Assembly: GCA_030678995.1 (NCBI GenBank)
Contig: JAUXTQ010000012.1
Location: 1-61,609, forward strand
DNA length: 61,609 bases
DNA from: Caulobacter sp.
GTDB taxonomy: Bacteria; Pseudomonadota; Alphaproteobacteria; Caulobacterales; Caulobacteraceae
Reading direction: 5' to 3'
Part shown: in pieces, positions 25,803-35,170 of the stretch
Layout of the letters: every line of letters begins with the position of its first letter
How positions within the stretch are numbered: position 1 is the stretch's first letter
Made by a program: the position numbers and the translations under genes
Notes under the pieces: generated by a model
Databases searched by the model: none
The model's input: the letters and a program-made list of their open reading frames with translations, nothing else
What the model was told of the DNA's origin: nothing

Positions 25803-25842
25803 CCTCTCCCTCTTGGGAGAGGGGGACCACCCGAAGGGTGGT
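25803..25842. terminator. Double hairpin after the monooxygenase operon
   Basis: Two adjacent stem-loops, CCTCTCCC-TCTT-GGGAGAGG and ACCACCC-GAA-GGGTGGT, start at the stop codon. They lack a long T-tract, so this is a repeat-derived terminator candidate rather than a textbook one. The blocks match the left half of the element inserted in xdhC. Confidence 0.6.
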
Positions 25843-25888
25843 GGAGTGGGAGGCGCAGCGTGACCCGGCGATCCTGCGGCGGACCTGC

Positions 25889-26021
25889 CCTGATGTCTTG
25901 AAGGCCAGTTTTGCTCCGGCGGACGGCCTGCTCAAGGACCGCTTCGCGGCCGCGAAGCGGCGGCCCGAAGGGCCGTCCTTGACCAGGACGACCGACCGGA
26001 GCGCATCATGCCATCAAGGCC
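25889..26021. repeat. Long palindromic element L, copy 1
   Basis: Begins CCTGATGTCTTGAAGGCCAG and ends CATCAAGGCC. An inner near-symmetric pair, GCTCAAGGAC and GTCCTTGACC, flanks a GC-rich centre rich in CCGCGAAGCGG. Two further copies lie at 30367-30506 and 31884-32025. This copy is between the monooxygenase and rutE genes, bracketed by the hairpins 25803-25842 and 26096-26144. Bases 25843-25888 and 26022-26095 hold nothing else recognisable. Confidence 0.8.
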
Positions 26022-26095
26022 AAAGGGCGGGTGTCATCGGGGCAAATGCGCGACGGCGCTGACGGAACAGCGCCGCTCCCGGCCACCACCGCGCA

Positions 26096-26144
26096 TCCCC
26101 CTCCACCATGCTCCGCATGGTCCCCCTCCCCCAAGTGGGGGAGG
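26096..26144. repeat. Double hairpin downstream of rutE
   Basis: ACCATGC-TCC-GCATGGT followed by CCTCCCCC-AAGT-GGGGGAGG. It matches the right half of the element inserted in xdhC. It lies 20 bases beyond the rutE stop and may terminate that gene. Confidence 0.6.
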
Positions 26145-26163
26145 TTATGAGAAGGGCTGCACG

Positions 26164-26757
26164 TCAGAGTATCCGGCACGCCTCCTCGAACGGCAGCCGC
26201 GGGTTTCTTGGAAACAGCCCCTCGTCCGTGCCGTAGCCGATGTTGCAGACGAAGTTGGCTTCCCAGGTCGTGCCGGCGAAGAACTCGGCGTTGACGCCGT
26301 CCAGCTTGACCCCCGACATCGGCCCGCAGTCCAGGCCCAGCGATCTCGCCGCCAGCATCAGGTAGGCCGCCTGCAGGCAGCCGTTGCGGAACGCCGTCTC
26401 ACGGGTCAGGGCCGCGTTGGACGTGAACCAGTCCCTGGCCCCCGGATTGTGCGGAAACAGCTCGGGCAGGCGGTCGGCGAAGGCCATGTCGTAGGCCATG
26501 ATCACATTGACCGGCGCGGTCAGGGTCTTGGGCCGGTTGCCGGAGGACATGTGCGGCGCCAATCGCGCCTTGGCCGCGTCGCTGGTCAGGAACAGGAACC
26601 GGCCCGGCAGGCAGTTGCCCGAGGTCGGGCCCATCTTCGCCAGGTCGTAGATCTCGCGGATCAGGGCCTCCGACACCTTGTCCGGCGTCCAGCCATTACG
26701 GGTCCGGGCGGTGCGGAAAACCTGGTCGAGACAGGCGTCGGACAGGCGGTCGGACAT
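26164..26757 (-). CDS. rutE: RutE-type nitroreductase-family reductase
   Basis: A 197-residue flavin-dependent nitroreductase-fold enzyme that in the Rut pathway reduces malonic semialdehyde to 3-hydroxypropionate. RutE markers are [14 protein letters not shown], the flavin-binding [58 protein letters not shown] helices and FVCNIGYGT. The ATG at 26757 gives the family start [14 protein letters not shown]; the longer open frame upstream is promoter DNA. It is transcribed divergently from rutBCDA rather than within one operon as in E. coli. Confidence 0.9.
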   Translation of the reverse strand: MSDRLSDACLDQVFRTARTRNGWTPDKVSEALIREIYDLAKMGPTSGNCLPGRFLFLTSDAAKARLAPHMSSGNRPKTLTAPVNVIMAYDMAFADRLPELFPHNPGARDWFTSNAALTRETAFRNGCLQAAYLMLAARSLGLDCGPMSGVKLDGVNAEFFAGTTWEANFVCNIGYGTDEGLFPRNPRLPFEEACRIL

Positions 26758-26774
26758 GGAAGCGGAAACTCCGG

Positions 26775-26808
26775 TTGGCGCCGCCGCAGCGTATGCCATG
26801 TTGGCGCC
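26775..26808. promoter_or_regulatory. Direct repeat TTGGCGCC in the divergent rutE/rutB promoter region
   Basis: TTGGCGCC occurs at 26775-26782 and 26801-26808, 26 bases apart, in the 77-base gap between the two rut transcripts. It could be a regulator site for coordinated control. No match to the E. coli RutR palindrome was seen. GGCGCC is common in GC-rich DNA, so this is weak. Confidence 0.3.
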
Positions 26809-26834
26809 CCGACAACACGGAAGTCCCAAGGCGC

Positions 26835-27539
26835 ATGGCTCCACCCGCTGACACCATCATGCTGCCGGCCCGGCCCGAACCGATTCCGGTGTCTGTGTCC
26901 CAGACGGCGGTGATCGTCATCGACATGCAGAACGCCTACGCCTCGCCGGGCGGCTATCTGGACCTGGCCGGGTTCGACATCTCCGGCGCCGAGCGGGTGA
27001 TCCGCAACACCAGGAGCGTGCTCGAGACGGCCCGCGCCGCCGGCATGCCGGTGATCTATTTCCAGAACGGCTGGGACGCCGACTATGTCGAGGCCGGCGG
27101 CCCCGGCTCGCCCAACTTCCACAAGTCCAACGCCCTGAAGACCATGCGCCAGCGGCCCGAACTGGCGGGCACCCTGCTGGCCAAGGGCGCCTGGGACTAC
27201 GAGCTGGTCGACGAGCTGAAGCCCCAGCCGGGCGACATCGTGCTGCACAAGACCCGCTACAGCGGCTTCTTCAACAGCCAGCTGGACAGCACGCTCCGTT
27301 CACGGAACATCCGCAACATCGTGGTGGTCGGCATCGCCACCAATGTCTGCGTGGAATCGACCCTGCGGGACGGCTTCTTCCTCGAATACTTCGGCATTGT
27401 GCTGGAGGACGCCACCCACCAGGCCGGCCCCGAGTTCCTGCAGCAGGCGGCGATCTACAACATCGAAAAATTCTTCGGCTGGGTTTCCAGCGTCGCCGAC
27501 TTCAAGGGCGCGTTTGGCCAGGTCGAACCGAAATCCTGA
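26835..27539 (+). CDS. rutB: Ureidoacrylate amidohydrolase RutB
   Basis: Hydrolyses peroxyureidoacrylate/ureidoacrylate to aminoacrylate, CO2 and ammonia in the Rut uracil pathway. The ~234-residue isochorismatase-fold protein shows the Asp-Lys-Cys triad in [28 protein letters not shown] and [17 protein letters not shown]. The long RutB-specific region with [15 protein letters not shown] separates it from generic cysteine hydrolases. It is first gene of the rightward rut operon; rutC follows after 11 bases with a GAGGAG ribosome site. Confidence 0.95.
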   Translation: MAPPADTIMLPARPEPIPVSVSQTAVIVIDMQNAYASPGGYLDLAGFDISGAERVIRNTRSVLETARAAGMPVIYFQNGWDADYVEAGGPGSPNFHKSNALKTMRQRPELAGTLLAKGAWDYELVDELKPQPGDIVLHKTRYSGFFNSQLDSTLRSRNIRNIVVVGIATNVCVESTLRDGFFLEYFGIVLEDATHQAGPEFLQQAAIYNIEKFFGWVSSVADFKGAFGQVEPKS

Positions 27540-27550
27540 GGAGTTCCGAC

Positions 27551-27940
27551 ATGCCCAAGACCGTCATCACCCCGCCGGGGACCCAGACTCCCATCGCCCC
27601 CTTCTCGCCCGGCACGCTCGCAGACGGGGTGGTCTATGTCTCCGGCACCCTGGCCTTCGACAAGGACAACAACGTCGCCTGCGTCGGCGACGCCGAGGGT
27701 CAGACGCGGATCGTGCTGGAAACCATCAAGTCGGTGATCGAGACCGCCGGCGGGACCATGGACGACGTGACCATGAACCACATCTTCCTCAAGGACTGGG
27801 CCGACTACGCCGCCCTGAACAAGGTCTATGCGGAGTATTTCCCGGGCGACAAGCCGGCGCGGTTCTGCATCGTCTGCGGCCTGGTGCGGCCCGACTTCCT
27901 GGTCGAGATCGCCTCCATCGCCCACATCGGCAATCGCTAG
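27551..27940 (+). CDS. rutC: 3-aminoacrylate deaminase RutC (RidA family)
   Basis: A 129-residue YjgF/RidA-fold protein that removes aminoacrylate or its peracid during uracil catabolism. Characteristic segments are [49 protein letters not shown] and the substrate-binding [14 protein letters not shown] with the conserved arginine and glutamate. It sits between rutB and rutD with a 4-base gap to the likely rutD start. Confidence 0.95.
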   Translation: MPKTVITPPGTQTPIAPFSPGTLADGVVYVSGTLAFDKDNNVACVGDAEGQTRIVLETIKSVIETAGGTMDDVTMNHIFLKDWADYAALNKVYAEYFPGDKPARFCIVCGLVRPDFLVEIASIAHIGNR

Positions 27941-27944
27941 GCCC

Positions 27945-28757
27945 TTGCCCCGGTCCGGGACCGCCGACGGCCTCTACTACGAGCTCCATGATGAGGGCCC
28001 GGACGACACGCGCGAGGTGGTCATCCTGTCCTCGGGCCTGGGCGGCTCGGGCGCCTTCTGGGCGCCGCAGATGGCCGCCCTGACCGGGCGATACCGGGTG
28101 CTGCTCTACGACCACCGCGGCACAGCCCGCAGCGTGCGGACCCTGGCCGACTGCCATACGGTCGACTGCATGGCCGACGACATCGTCGCGGTGATGGATG
28201 AGGTCGGCCTCTCCACAGCCCATGTGGTCGGCCACGCGGCCGGCGGGTTGGCGGGCCTGGCCATGGCGCTGAAGCACCCCGACAGGATCGACCGGCTGGC
28301 GGTGGTCAACGGCTGGGCGGCGCCGGACCCGCATGTGGCCCGCTGCTTCGCCACCCGCGTCAGCCTGCTCAACGACAGCGGCCCGGAGGCCTATGTCCAC
28401 GCCCAGCCGCTGTTCCTCTACCCGGCCGACTGGATCAGCGAGAACCACGACCGCCTGGCGCTGGATGAGCCCCACCATGTGGCCGGCTTCCCGACCCGCG
28501 AGGTGATGCTGGCCCGCATCCAGGCCCTGCTCGATTTCGATATCGCCGGACGCCTCGGCGAGATCCTCCATCCGGTGTTGGTCAGCGCCAGCGCCGACGA
28601 CATGCTGGTGCCGGTCAGTTGCTCCCGAAAGCTGGCCGAGCGCCTGCCCAACGCCACCCTCGATATCGTCCCCTGGGGCGGTCACGGCTTTACCGTGACC
28701 GCGCCGGAGGCGTTCAACGCATCCCTGGTCGCTTTCCTGAGCGGCAAGGCTCCCTGA
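27945..28757 (+). CDS. rutD: Aminoacrylate hydrolase RutD (alpha/beta hydrolase)
   Basis: Accelerates aminoacrylate hydrolysis to malonic semialdehyde. About 270 residues with [24 protein letters not shown], the nucleophile region [16 protein letters not shown], the RutD marker [14 protein letters not shown] and the histidine segment [15 protein letters not shown]. The nucleophile-elbow residue reads Ala where a serine would be usual, as in E. coli RutD. No ATG is present at the expected start; the TTG at 27945 gives [16 protein letters not shown] and is chosen. The longer open frame upstream overlaps rutC entirely. Confidence 0.92.
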   Translation: MPRSGTADGLYYELHDEGPDDTREVVILSSGLGGSGAFWAPQMAALTGRYRVLLYDHRGTARSVRTLADCHTVDCMADDIVAVMDEVGLSTAHVVGHAAGGLAGLAMALKHPDRIDRLAVVNGWAAPDPHVARCFATRVSLLNDSGPEAYVHAQPLFLYPADWISENHDRLALDEPHHVAGFPTREVMLARIQALLDFDIAGRLGEILHPVLVSASADDMLVPVSCSRKLAERLPNATLDIVPWGGHGFTVTAPEAFNASLVAFLSGKAP

Positions 28758-28771
28758 CCGAAGGAACTTCC

Positions 28772-29842
<1,071 letters not shown>

Positions 29843-29852
29843 CAGTCAGCCC

Positions 29853-30371
29853 ATGACCCGGATTCACATCACCGGAAACGCGGGAAGCGGAAAGTCGACC
29901 CTGGCTGCGAAGTTGGGGCGTCGCCTGGACCTGCCGGTTTTCGGTCTCGACCAGATTGTCTGGCAACCCGGTTGGCGAAAAAGCCCCGCGGACTGGCGGA
30001 AGGATCGGGAAGCCGAACTGGTCGCCCAACCGTCCTGGATCATCGACGGCGTATCGCGAACCGTCCTCGATGCGGCAGACTACGTGATATTCCTTGATGT
30101 TTCCCGGGCGACGTCCTTCGTTCGATGCGCCCGGCGAAACTGGAAGTACCTGTTTCGAAGCCGGCCCGGCCTGCCGGAGAACTGCCCGGAAATCCTGATC
30201 ATCCCCAGACTCGTTCAGATCATCTGGGGTTTCCCGATCAACGTGCGGCCTGGAATCCTCGACGCCTTGTCGGACCGGAACGGCAGCCATGTCGTCCGGG
30301 ACAAGACCACGCTGGAGCGCGCTATCGCGGAAATCACCGGGCCGCGAAGCCCAACGGCGCACCGCCCCTGA
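29853..30371 (+). CDS. Small P-loop kinase-like ATPase
   Basis: A 172-residue P-loop protein: Walker A ITGNAGSGKSTLAAKLGRRL at the N-terminus, then LPVFGLDQIVWQPGWR and WIIDGVSRTVLDAADYVIFLDV. This is the pattern of the adenylate-kinase-like/topology-modulation subfamily; the substrate is unknown. It starts 10 bases after rutA and may be co-transcribed. Its TGA (30369-30371) is provided by element L copy 2 (30367-30506), so the C-terminus (SPTAHRP) may have been altered by that element. Confidence 0.75.
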   Translation: MTRIHITGNAGSGKSTLAAKLGRRLDLPVFGLDQIVWQPGWRKSPADWRKDREAELVAQPSWIIDGVSRTVLDAADYVIFLDVSRATSFVRCARRNWKYLFRSRPGLPENCPEILIIPRLVQIIWGFPINVRPGILDALSDRNGSHVVRDKTTLERAIAEITGPRSPTAHRP

Positions 30372-30506
30372 TGTCTTGACGGCCAGCTTTGCTCTGCCAG
30401 GGGGCTTGGTCAAGGACGGGCCCTACGGGCCCGCCGCGCCGCGGCCGCGAAGCGGTCCTTGAGCAAGCCCCCTGGTAGAGCTCCAATTCCATCAAGGCCT
30501 TCAGGG
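30367..30506. repeat. Long palindromic element L, copy 2
   Basis: Starts CCTGATGTCTTGACGGCCAG and ends CATCAAGGCCTTCAGGG. Inner arms GGGGGCTTGGTCAAGGAC and GTCCTTGAGCAAGCCCCC are near-perfect reverse complements around a GC-rich centre (CCGCGCCGCGGCCGCG). Its CC-TGA-TGTC start terminates the P-loop gene. It is the same element as 25889-26021 and, in reverse orientation, 31884-32025. Confidence 0.85.
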
Positions 30507-30564
30507 AGAGGCATCATCATGTGGTATGGTAAAGTGACAATGCGGGCCGATCCGGGCAGCCGAG

Positions 30565-30741
30565 ATGACACTCCACACCATCGAGAACGACGACGATCTC
30601 ACGGCAGTGCTCGCTGAAATCCGACGGCTATGGAACGCGGAGCCGGGCACGGAGGATGGTGATCGGCTCAATGCCCTGGTTGCGCTGACCACAGCATACG
30701 AGGATCGCCACTACCCCATTGGCAGGGCATCGGAGGGCTGA
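30565..30741 (+). CDS. Orphan HigA-like antitoxin N-terminal fragment
   Basis: A 58-residue frame beginning MTLHTIENDDDLTAVLAEIR. It matches the N-terminal half of HigA-type antitoxins (the GTEDGDRLNALVALTTAYEDRHYPI pattern), which normally continues into an HTH-XRE domain. Here the frame stops at GRASEG*, 10 bases before a repeat hairpin, so the DNA-binding half is absent. No toxin gene lies upstream, where element L copy 2 sits. It may be an intact single-domain protein or, more likely, the remnant of a toxin-antitoxin operon cut by repeats. The 58-base gap from the repeat holds no other feature. Confidence 0.5.
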   Translation: MTLHTIENDDDLTAVLAEIRRLWNAEPGTEDGDRLNALVALTTAYEDRHYPIGRASEG

Positions 30742-30751
30742 CCCACGTCTC

Positions 30752-30774
30752 CCTTCCTCCTCGATGGAGGAAGG
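30752..30774. repeat. Perfect hairpin after the HigA-like fragment
   Basis: CCTTCCTCC and GGAGGAAGG form a 9-bp stem around TCGAT. It could terminate the fragment. Bases 30775-30869 contain no recognisable gene. Confidence 0.6.
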
Positions 30775-30869
30775 GCCGGGGATGGTGGTGGGGGCTGGGT
30801 GTTTCCGGCAGCACGCGAGAGGCTCCGAGCCAAACAAAGCCCATCGCCCAAACTCAGCGGCCACACCTC

Positions 30870-30938
30870 CACCCCTGCCCCTCCTCAGCCTGCCCTCGGG
30901 CGGGCCGGTCAGGCCCGGCCCGGGGGAGGAGGAGGGGT
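30870..30938. repeat. Imperfect GC-rich palindrome downstream of the 2OG oxygenase
   Basis: ACCCCTGCCCCTCCTC and GAGGAGGAGGGGT are approximate arms around GGGCCGGTCAGGCCCGGCCC. It lies immediately downstream of the leftward oxygenase gene and is a terminator candidate. It belongs to the same GC-rich pyrimidine/purine palindrome class as the element in xdhC. Confidence 0.45.
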
Positions 30939-31862
30939 TCAGGACTTCAGCCCGATCGCCCGCAGCCGCTCATCCAGGAACGCCCCCGCCGTCACCGGCT
31001 CGAACTTCGCCCCGTCGCCGACGCAGCTGTCCAGCACCGCCAACGACGTCTCCAGCGTCGGGTGCATGAAGAACGGCATCGAGTAGCGGCTCACGTTCGG
31101 GCCGGTCGGGTTGACCACGCGGTGGGTCGTGGCCGGGATCACGCCGTTGGTCATGCGGGCCAGCATGTCGCCGCTATCGACGATCAGGTTGGTCGGCTCG
31201 GTGACCACCGGCAGCCAGGTCCCGTCGCGGTCGAGCAGTTCCAGCCCCGCGCCCTTGGCTGCGACCATAATGGTCAGGAAGTTGATGTCCTCGTGCGCCG
31301 CCGAGCGCACCGCGCCCGGGTCGGCGTCGGCCGCCAGCGGCGGATAGTGCAGCACCCGCAACAGCGAGGTGCCGTAGCGCACCTTGTCGTCGAAATAGTC
31401 CGCGGGAAGCCCCAGCTTCGGCGCCAGCGCACGCAGGAGGATGACACCGGTCTCGTTCAACGCCCCGAACAGGCTCTGGAATGCCGGCTTCACCCCCGGC
31501 GCCTCGGCCGGCCAGACGTTGGGCTCCGAGTCGTCGCCGGCCTCGGCCGACGGATCATGCCCGACCTGCCAGAACTCCTTCAGGTCCGGATGGCCGCTGT
31601 CCTTGGCGTGCTCGACGCCGAACGGCGTGTAGCCGCGCATGCCGGCGGCGTATTTGCGCTTGGTCGCCTCGGGCAGGGCGAACAGGCCCTCGGCCTCGCG
31701 GTAGGCCGTCTGCAGCAACGCCAGCGGCACGCCGTGGTCCTTGAGGACGAAGAATCCGTAGTCCTGCAGGCCGCGCATCATGGCGTCGGAGAAGGCCTGG
31801 CGGGCGGCGGCGTCGCCCTCGGTGAAGGCCCTGAGGCTGAGTTCGGGAACGGATCGGATCAT
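30939..31862 (-). CDS. 2-oxoglutarate/Fe(II) oxygenase, isopenicillin N synthase family
   Basis: A 307-residue non-haem iron oxygenase. The N-terminal DIOX_N region has GFFVLKDHGVPLALLQ and PEATKRKYAAGMRGYTPFG. The C-terminal 2OG-FeII domain supplies the iron ligands: His and Asp in AHEDINFLTI and the distal His in PATTHRVVNP. RYSMPFF provides the Arg-x-Ser that binds 2-oxoglutarate. This family includes hydroxylases and ethylene-forming enzymes; the substrate is unknown. It is flanked by element L copy 3 upstream and a palindrome downstream, and is separated from the ribokinase gene by that element. Confidence 0.9.
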   Translation of the reverse strand: MIRSVPELSLRAFTEGDAAARQAFSDAMMRGLQDYGFFVLKDHGVPLALLQTAYREAEGLFALPEATKRKYAAGMRGYTPFGVEHAKDSGHPDLKEFWQVGHDPSAEAGDDSEPNVWPAEAPGVKPAFQSLFGALNETGVILLRALAPKLGLPADYFDDKVRYGTSLLRVLHYPPLAADADPGAVRSAAHEDINFLTIMVAAKGAGLELLDRDGTWLPVVTEPTNLIVDSGDMLARMTNGVIPATTHRVVNPTGPNVSRYSMPFFMHPTLETSLAVLDSCVGDGAKFEPVTAGAFLDERLRAIGLKS

Positions 31863-31883
31863 TCGGATACCGGATGCTGATGG

Positions 31884-32025
31884 CCCCTGAAGGCCTTGAT
31901 GGAATTGGAGCTCTGGCGGCCGGCTTGGTCAAGGACGGCCCCTGCAGGGCCGCCGCTGCGCGGCCGCGAAGCGGTCCTTGAGCAAGCCGGCCGGCAGAGC
32001 AAAACTGGCCGTCAAGACATCAGGG
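31884..32025. repeat. Long palindromic element L, copy 3 (inverted relative to copies 1-2)
   Basis: Read on the minus strand it begins CCTGATGTCTTGACGGCCAG, as in copy 2, and ends near GGCCTTCAGGGG. Inner arms CCGGCTTGGTCAAGGAC and GTCCTTGAGCAAGCCGG pair almost perfectly. The minus-strand TGA in CCTGATG (32020-32022) is the stop codon of the ribokinase gene, the same internal position that ends the P-loop gene in copy 2. Confidence 0.85.
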
Positions 32026-32889
32026 CGCGGTCCGCCCTGAGGCCAGAACCCCCTCCACCTCCGGCCGCGTCGGCAGCGAAGGCTGCGCCCCGGCACGCGT
32101 GGCCGTCAGCGCGCCCGCCGTGCAGGCGAAGGCCAGAGCCTCCTTCGGCGCCTGCCCCTCGAGCAACGCGACGGTCAGGGCGGCGACGAAGGTATCCCCC
32201 GCGCCGGTGGTGTCGACCGCGACGATCTCCGGCGGCTCGGCGGTGGCCAAGCGCGCGCCGTCGCGGAACAGGCCCGCCCCGCGCGAACCCCAGGTGACGG
32301 CCACCAGCCCGCCGCCGCGATGCAGCCGCGGGCCGTAGAAGTCGGCCTCCAGCTCGTTGGCGATCAGCAGGTCGGCCCGCTCGAAGAGGACGTCGGGAAT
32401 CTCCGCCGCCGGAGCGAGGTTGACGCAGACGAAACCGCTCGCCCGCTCCGCCGCCGCGGCGATCGTGTCGAAGGGGATCTCCAGCTGCAGGATCAGCGCG
32501 CCGTCTATGACCGCCGGCAGATGCTCCGGCCGCAGCGCGTGGTTGGCGCCGGAGGCCACGACGATCTGGTTCTCGCCATCCTCGGAGACCGCCAGCAGAG
32601 CCGCGCCGGTGGGCGCCGAGGCGTCGATGCCGACGCCGGTCAGATCGACCCCGCCCGCCTTCAGCAGGGCCAGCGCTTCGTCGGCCATGCTGTCCGCCCC
32701 GACCCGGCCGATCATCCGCACGTCCGCACCCAACCGCTTCGCCGCCAGGGCCTGGTTGGCCCCCTTGCCGCCCGGGTAGCGGGCGAGGGTCGCGCCAGTG
32801 ACGGTCTCGCCGGGCGACGGCAGGGTCTTCGCGGTCGCCACGAAGTCCAGGTTGATCGACCCGACCACGGTGATCAGGGGGCTGCTCAT
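32020..32889 (-). CDS. rbsK: Ribokinase
   Basis: Phosphorylates ribose to ribose 5-phosphate. The 289-residue PfkB-family kinase has VVGSINLDFVATAKTLPSPGETVTG-type N-terminal substrate motifs, the GGKGANQALAAKRLGADV ribose-binding segment, VNLAPAAEIP, and the catalytic signature VDTTGAGDTFVAAL with the base Asp. The ATG at 32889 overlaps the upstream nucleoside hydrolase stop (ATGA); the longer open frame is that hydrolase out of phase. Pairing with a nucleoside hydrolase channels released ribose into central metabolism. The last codon and stop fall in element L copy 3. Confidence 0.93.
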   Translation of the reverse strand: MSSPLITVVGSINLDFVATAKTLPSPGETVTGATLARYPGGKGANQALAAKRLGADVRMIGRVGADSMADEALALLKAGGVDLTGVGIDASAPTGAALLAVSEDGENQIVVASGANHALRPEHLPAVIDGALILQLEIPFDTIAAAAERASGFVCVNLAPAAEIPDVLFERADLLIANELEADFYGPRLHRGGGLVAVTWGSRGAGLFRDGARLATAEPPEIVAVDTTGAGDTFVAALTVALLEGQAPKEALAFACTAGALTATRAGAQPSLPTRPEVEGVLASGRTAP

Positions 32890-33824
32890 CGGGCGAGAAT
32901 CCTTAGCAGCAGGGCGAACACCGCCTCGTGGTCGACTTGGGTGACCCACCGGCAGGTCGCGGACTCCGGGTCCGGCAGGCGAAACTCGACAGCGGTGTGG
33001 CCCATCGTCAGCGGGGAACCGGTTTCCACCTGCAGGTCCACCGGCACGGCGGTGAAATGCTGCGGGGCCAGCAGGTAGAGGATGGTGCAGGGGTCGTGCT
33101 GCGGCGGGCTGTCGCCGCCGACATGGGTCTGTTCGGTCCAGACGGCGAAGTCGAACAGCTGCGCCACCGCCCGGGCCGCCGGGGTGTCGATGGCCTTGAC
33201 CGCCGCCACCCGCGCCGGGGTCGCCCGCACCTGATGGGTGGCGTCCAGGCCCAGCACCACGGTCTTCACGCCGGAGCGAAAGACCACGTCGGCGGCATGG
33301 GGGTCGGCGTAGATGTTGTACTCGGCCGAGGCGGTGATGTTGCCGCCCTCGCGGCGCGCGCCGCCCATCACCACCACCGTGCCCAGCCGGCCGACGATCG
33401 CCGGCTCGCGCTGGATGGCCAGGGCCAGGTTGGTCATCGGACCGGTCACGGCCATGGCCACCGAGCCCGCCGGCCGGCTCATGACGATGGAGACGATGGC
33501 GTCCGCCGCCTCGCCCTCGGCGCAAGGGGCGTCGGGCTCGAACACCGGCAGGTCGCCCAGGCCCGACTCGCCGTGGAAATGGCTGGCGATGATTGGCGGG
33601 CGCACCAGCGGCGTCGCGGCGCCGACATGGACCGGCACGTCCTCGCGGCCGGCCAGTTGGCGGATGATCCGCGCATTGCGGGCCGTCAGCCGCGCCTCGA
33701 CATTGCCCGCCACCGTGGTGACGGCGAGGATGTCCAGGTCTTCCGGCGAGGCGAAGGCGAGGAACAGGGCGACAGCGTCGTCGACCCCGGGGTCGCAGTC
33801 GATGATCAGGCTGGTTTTCGTCAC
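32886..33824 (-). CDS. Inosine-uridine-type nucleoside hydrolase
   Basis: Cleaves the N-glycosidic bond of ribonucleosides to ribose plus base. The 312-residue product has the calcium-binding aspartate cluster IIDCDPGVDDAVALFLA at the N-terminus, TTVAGNVEA, the VTGPMTNLALAI segment, VMGGARREGGNIT with EYNIYADPHAA, and a C-terminal HDPCTILYLL. Whether it prefers purines or pyrimidines is not clear. It is coupled to ribokinase by a 4-base overlap. With the purine and pyrimidine pathways in the same window, it would supply free bases to both. Confidence 0.93.
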   Translation of the reverse strand: MTKTSLIIDCDPGVDDAVALFLAFASPEDLDILAVTTVAGNVEARLTARNARIIRQLAGREDVPVHVGAATPLVRPPIIASHFHGESGLGDLPVFEPDAPCAEGEAADAIVSIVMSRPAGSVAMAVTGPMTNLALAIQREPAIVGRLGTVVVMGGARREGGNITASAEYNIYADPHAADVVFRSGVKTVVLGLDATHQVRATPARVAAVKAIDTPAARAVAQLFDFAVWTEQTHVGGDSPPQHDPCTILYLLAPQHFTAVPVDLQVETGSPLTMGHTAVEFRLPDPESATCRWVTQVDHEAVFALLLRILAR

Positions 33825-33866
33825 GCGCCTTTTTCGGCGGTGCGCATCAGCGTGGCAAGGCCCGGC

Positions 33867-34580
33867 CTAACGCCAGCCCCGCGCCTTCGCCGCCGCCTCG
33901 CCGGCCGCGTCGAGAGGGTCGCCGAGCATGATCGCCTGGGCCGCGGCGAGAACCTCGGGCGGCGTGTCGGCGGCAGCGGTGCGGTATTCGCTGCCCTGCG
34001 CCGCGGCCGTCCCCGGCACGGCCATGCGGACGGTCCAGCCATCGCCGTCCTTGCAGGCCAGCCCGGCCGGCCCGTCGCCCTTCGTCACGGTGAAGGTGCG
34101 GCAGACGTCACGGTCCCGGGTGCGGAAGGTCAAGCCGACGCGAACCAGACCGTCCTTCGGCGGGGCGGACGCCAGCTGGGAGTCCAATGCCGAAGCCAGC
34201 TGGCCCTTCGCGCGCATGTCGCCGCCGACCAGCGGGGCGTCGCCGCGCGGCAGGTTCAGCCCGACCGCCAGCCCGGCGGCGATCCCCGCGGCGACGGTCC
34301 CCCAGCGGCCCCAGGACGGGGTGACGCGCCGCTGGCGGGCGGCGTCCAGGCTGACCACCTTCCCGGCCTCGACCGCGGCCATCAGCCGCTGCGGAACCGG
34401 ATCGGCGGCGATGTCGGCATAGGCGCCCTTTACCGCCCCGGCCAGCAGGCGGTGGCGCGCGATCCTGTCGGCCAGGGCAGGGTCGACAGCGGCGGCGGCC
34501 TCGACGGCGGCGGCCTCCTCGGCGCCCAGTTCGCCATCGACATAGGCCATCAGCATTTCGTCGGTCACGGTCATGGTCAT
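33867..34580 (-). CDS. Anti-sigma factor for the adjacent ECF sigma factor
   Basis: A 237-residue protein starting MTMTVTDEMLMAYVDGELGA, the usual opening of anti-sigma N-terminal domains (here without a clear zinc HxxxCxxC). One predicted membrane helix near residues 92-110 (WGTVAAGIAAGLAVGL) is followed by a periplasmic domain with paired cysteines in RDVCRTFTV and GLACKDG. It would hold the sigma factor at the membrane until an envelope signal arrives. The start overlaps the sigma gene stop by 4 bases (ATGA), typical of sigma/anti-sigma pairs. Confidence 0.85.
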   Translation of the reverse strand: MTMTVTDEMLMAYVDGELGAEEAAAVEAAAAVDPALADRIARHRLLAGAVKGAYADIAADPVPQRLMAAVEAGKVVSLDAARQRRVTPSWGRWGTVAAGIAAGLAVGLNLPRGDAPLVGGDMRAKGQLASALDSQLASAPPKDGLVRVGLTFRTRDRDVCRTFTVTKGDGPAGLACKDGDGWTVRMAVPGTAAAQGSEYRTAAADTPPEVLAAAQAIMLGDPLDAAGEAAAKARGWR

Positions 34581-35071
34581 GCCTCCTGGCCGGACAGTTC
34601 GGACATCAGGGCCATGCGGCCCCGCACCAGACGACTGTTCAGGGTGCCGGCGGGAATCTCCAGCACCTCCGCCGCCTCGGCGTAGGACAGGCCTTCCACC
34701 AGCACCAGCGCCACCGCCAGCCGCTGCTCCTCGGGCAGGCGGGCCATGGCCTGGCGGATGGCCATGGCCTCGACCCGCATGTCCTGGCTGGCGACCGTCG
34801 GGTCGGCGATCCGTTCGACGAAGTCGTCCCCGACCGCCGTCGTCGGCTTCCGGCTCCGCGATCTTGTCTCGTCGATCCAGGCGTTCTTCATGATCCTCAT
34901 CATCCAGCTGTCCAGCCGTGAACCCGGAATCCACTGGGCCCGGCGCGTCAGCGCCCGCTCGACGGTCAGCTGCACCAGGTCGTCGGCGTCGGCCACGTGA
35001 CCGGCCAGCGCCCGTGCGAACCGCCGCAGGCGCGGGAGCAGCTCGACGATCTCCCGTTCGAACGGGGCCAA
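34577..35071 (-). CDS. ECF-family RNA polymerase sigma factor
   Basis: A 164-residue extracytoplasmic-function sigma factor. Region 2 contains LRRFARALAGHVADADDLVQ and WMMRIMKNAWIDETRSR; region 4 contains LPEEQRLAVALVLVEGLSYAEAAEVLEIPAGTLNSRLVRGR. The start codon is TTG at 35071, preceded by an AGAGGTG ribosome site at 35078-35084; no ATG exists upstream in frame before a stop. It is divergent from the subtilase gene, and a symmetric promoter-like motif (35089-35120) lies between, suggesting the sigma factor drives both itself and its neighbour. Confidence 0.92.
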   Translation of the reverse strand: MAPFEREIVELLPRLRRFARALAGHVADADDLVQLTVERALTRRAQWIPGSRLDSWMMRIMKNAWIDETRSRSRKPTTAVGDDFVERIADPTVASQDMRVEAMAIRQAMARLPEEQRLAVALVLVEGLSYAEAAEVLEIPAGTLNSRLVRGRMALMSELSGQEA

Positions 35072-35088
35072 GGATTCACCTCTTCACG

Positions 35089-35120
35089 GATGAAACGACG
35101 GGATCAGGACGTTTCATCCC
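35089..35120. promoter_or_regulatory. Palindromic ECF sigma promoter serving both directions
   Basis: A 32-base site with arms GGATGAAACG and CGTTTCATCC. In each direction it reads GGATGA, 16 bases, CGTTT, which fits ECF -35/-10 spacing (compare the GGAAC...CGTT type). The rightward start would be near 35123, 48 bases before the subtilase ATG. The leftward start would be near 35087, just ahead of the sigma factor ribosome site. A second copy of the motif, with the same 32-base length, lies at 36551-36582. Confidence 0.72.
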
Positions 35121-35170
35121 TCGACAACAGGATATGGTGCGCACGGTCGCCGGAATTTGACGAGGACGCC

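Noticed and set aside
26758..26834. RutR-type palindrome in the rut promoter region
   Set aside because: I did not find the TTGACCA...TGGTCAA pattern; only a weak TTGGCGCC direct repeat.
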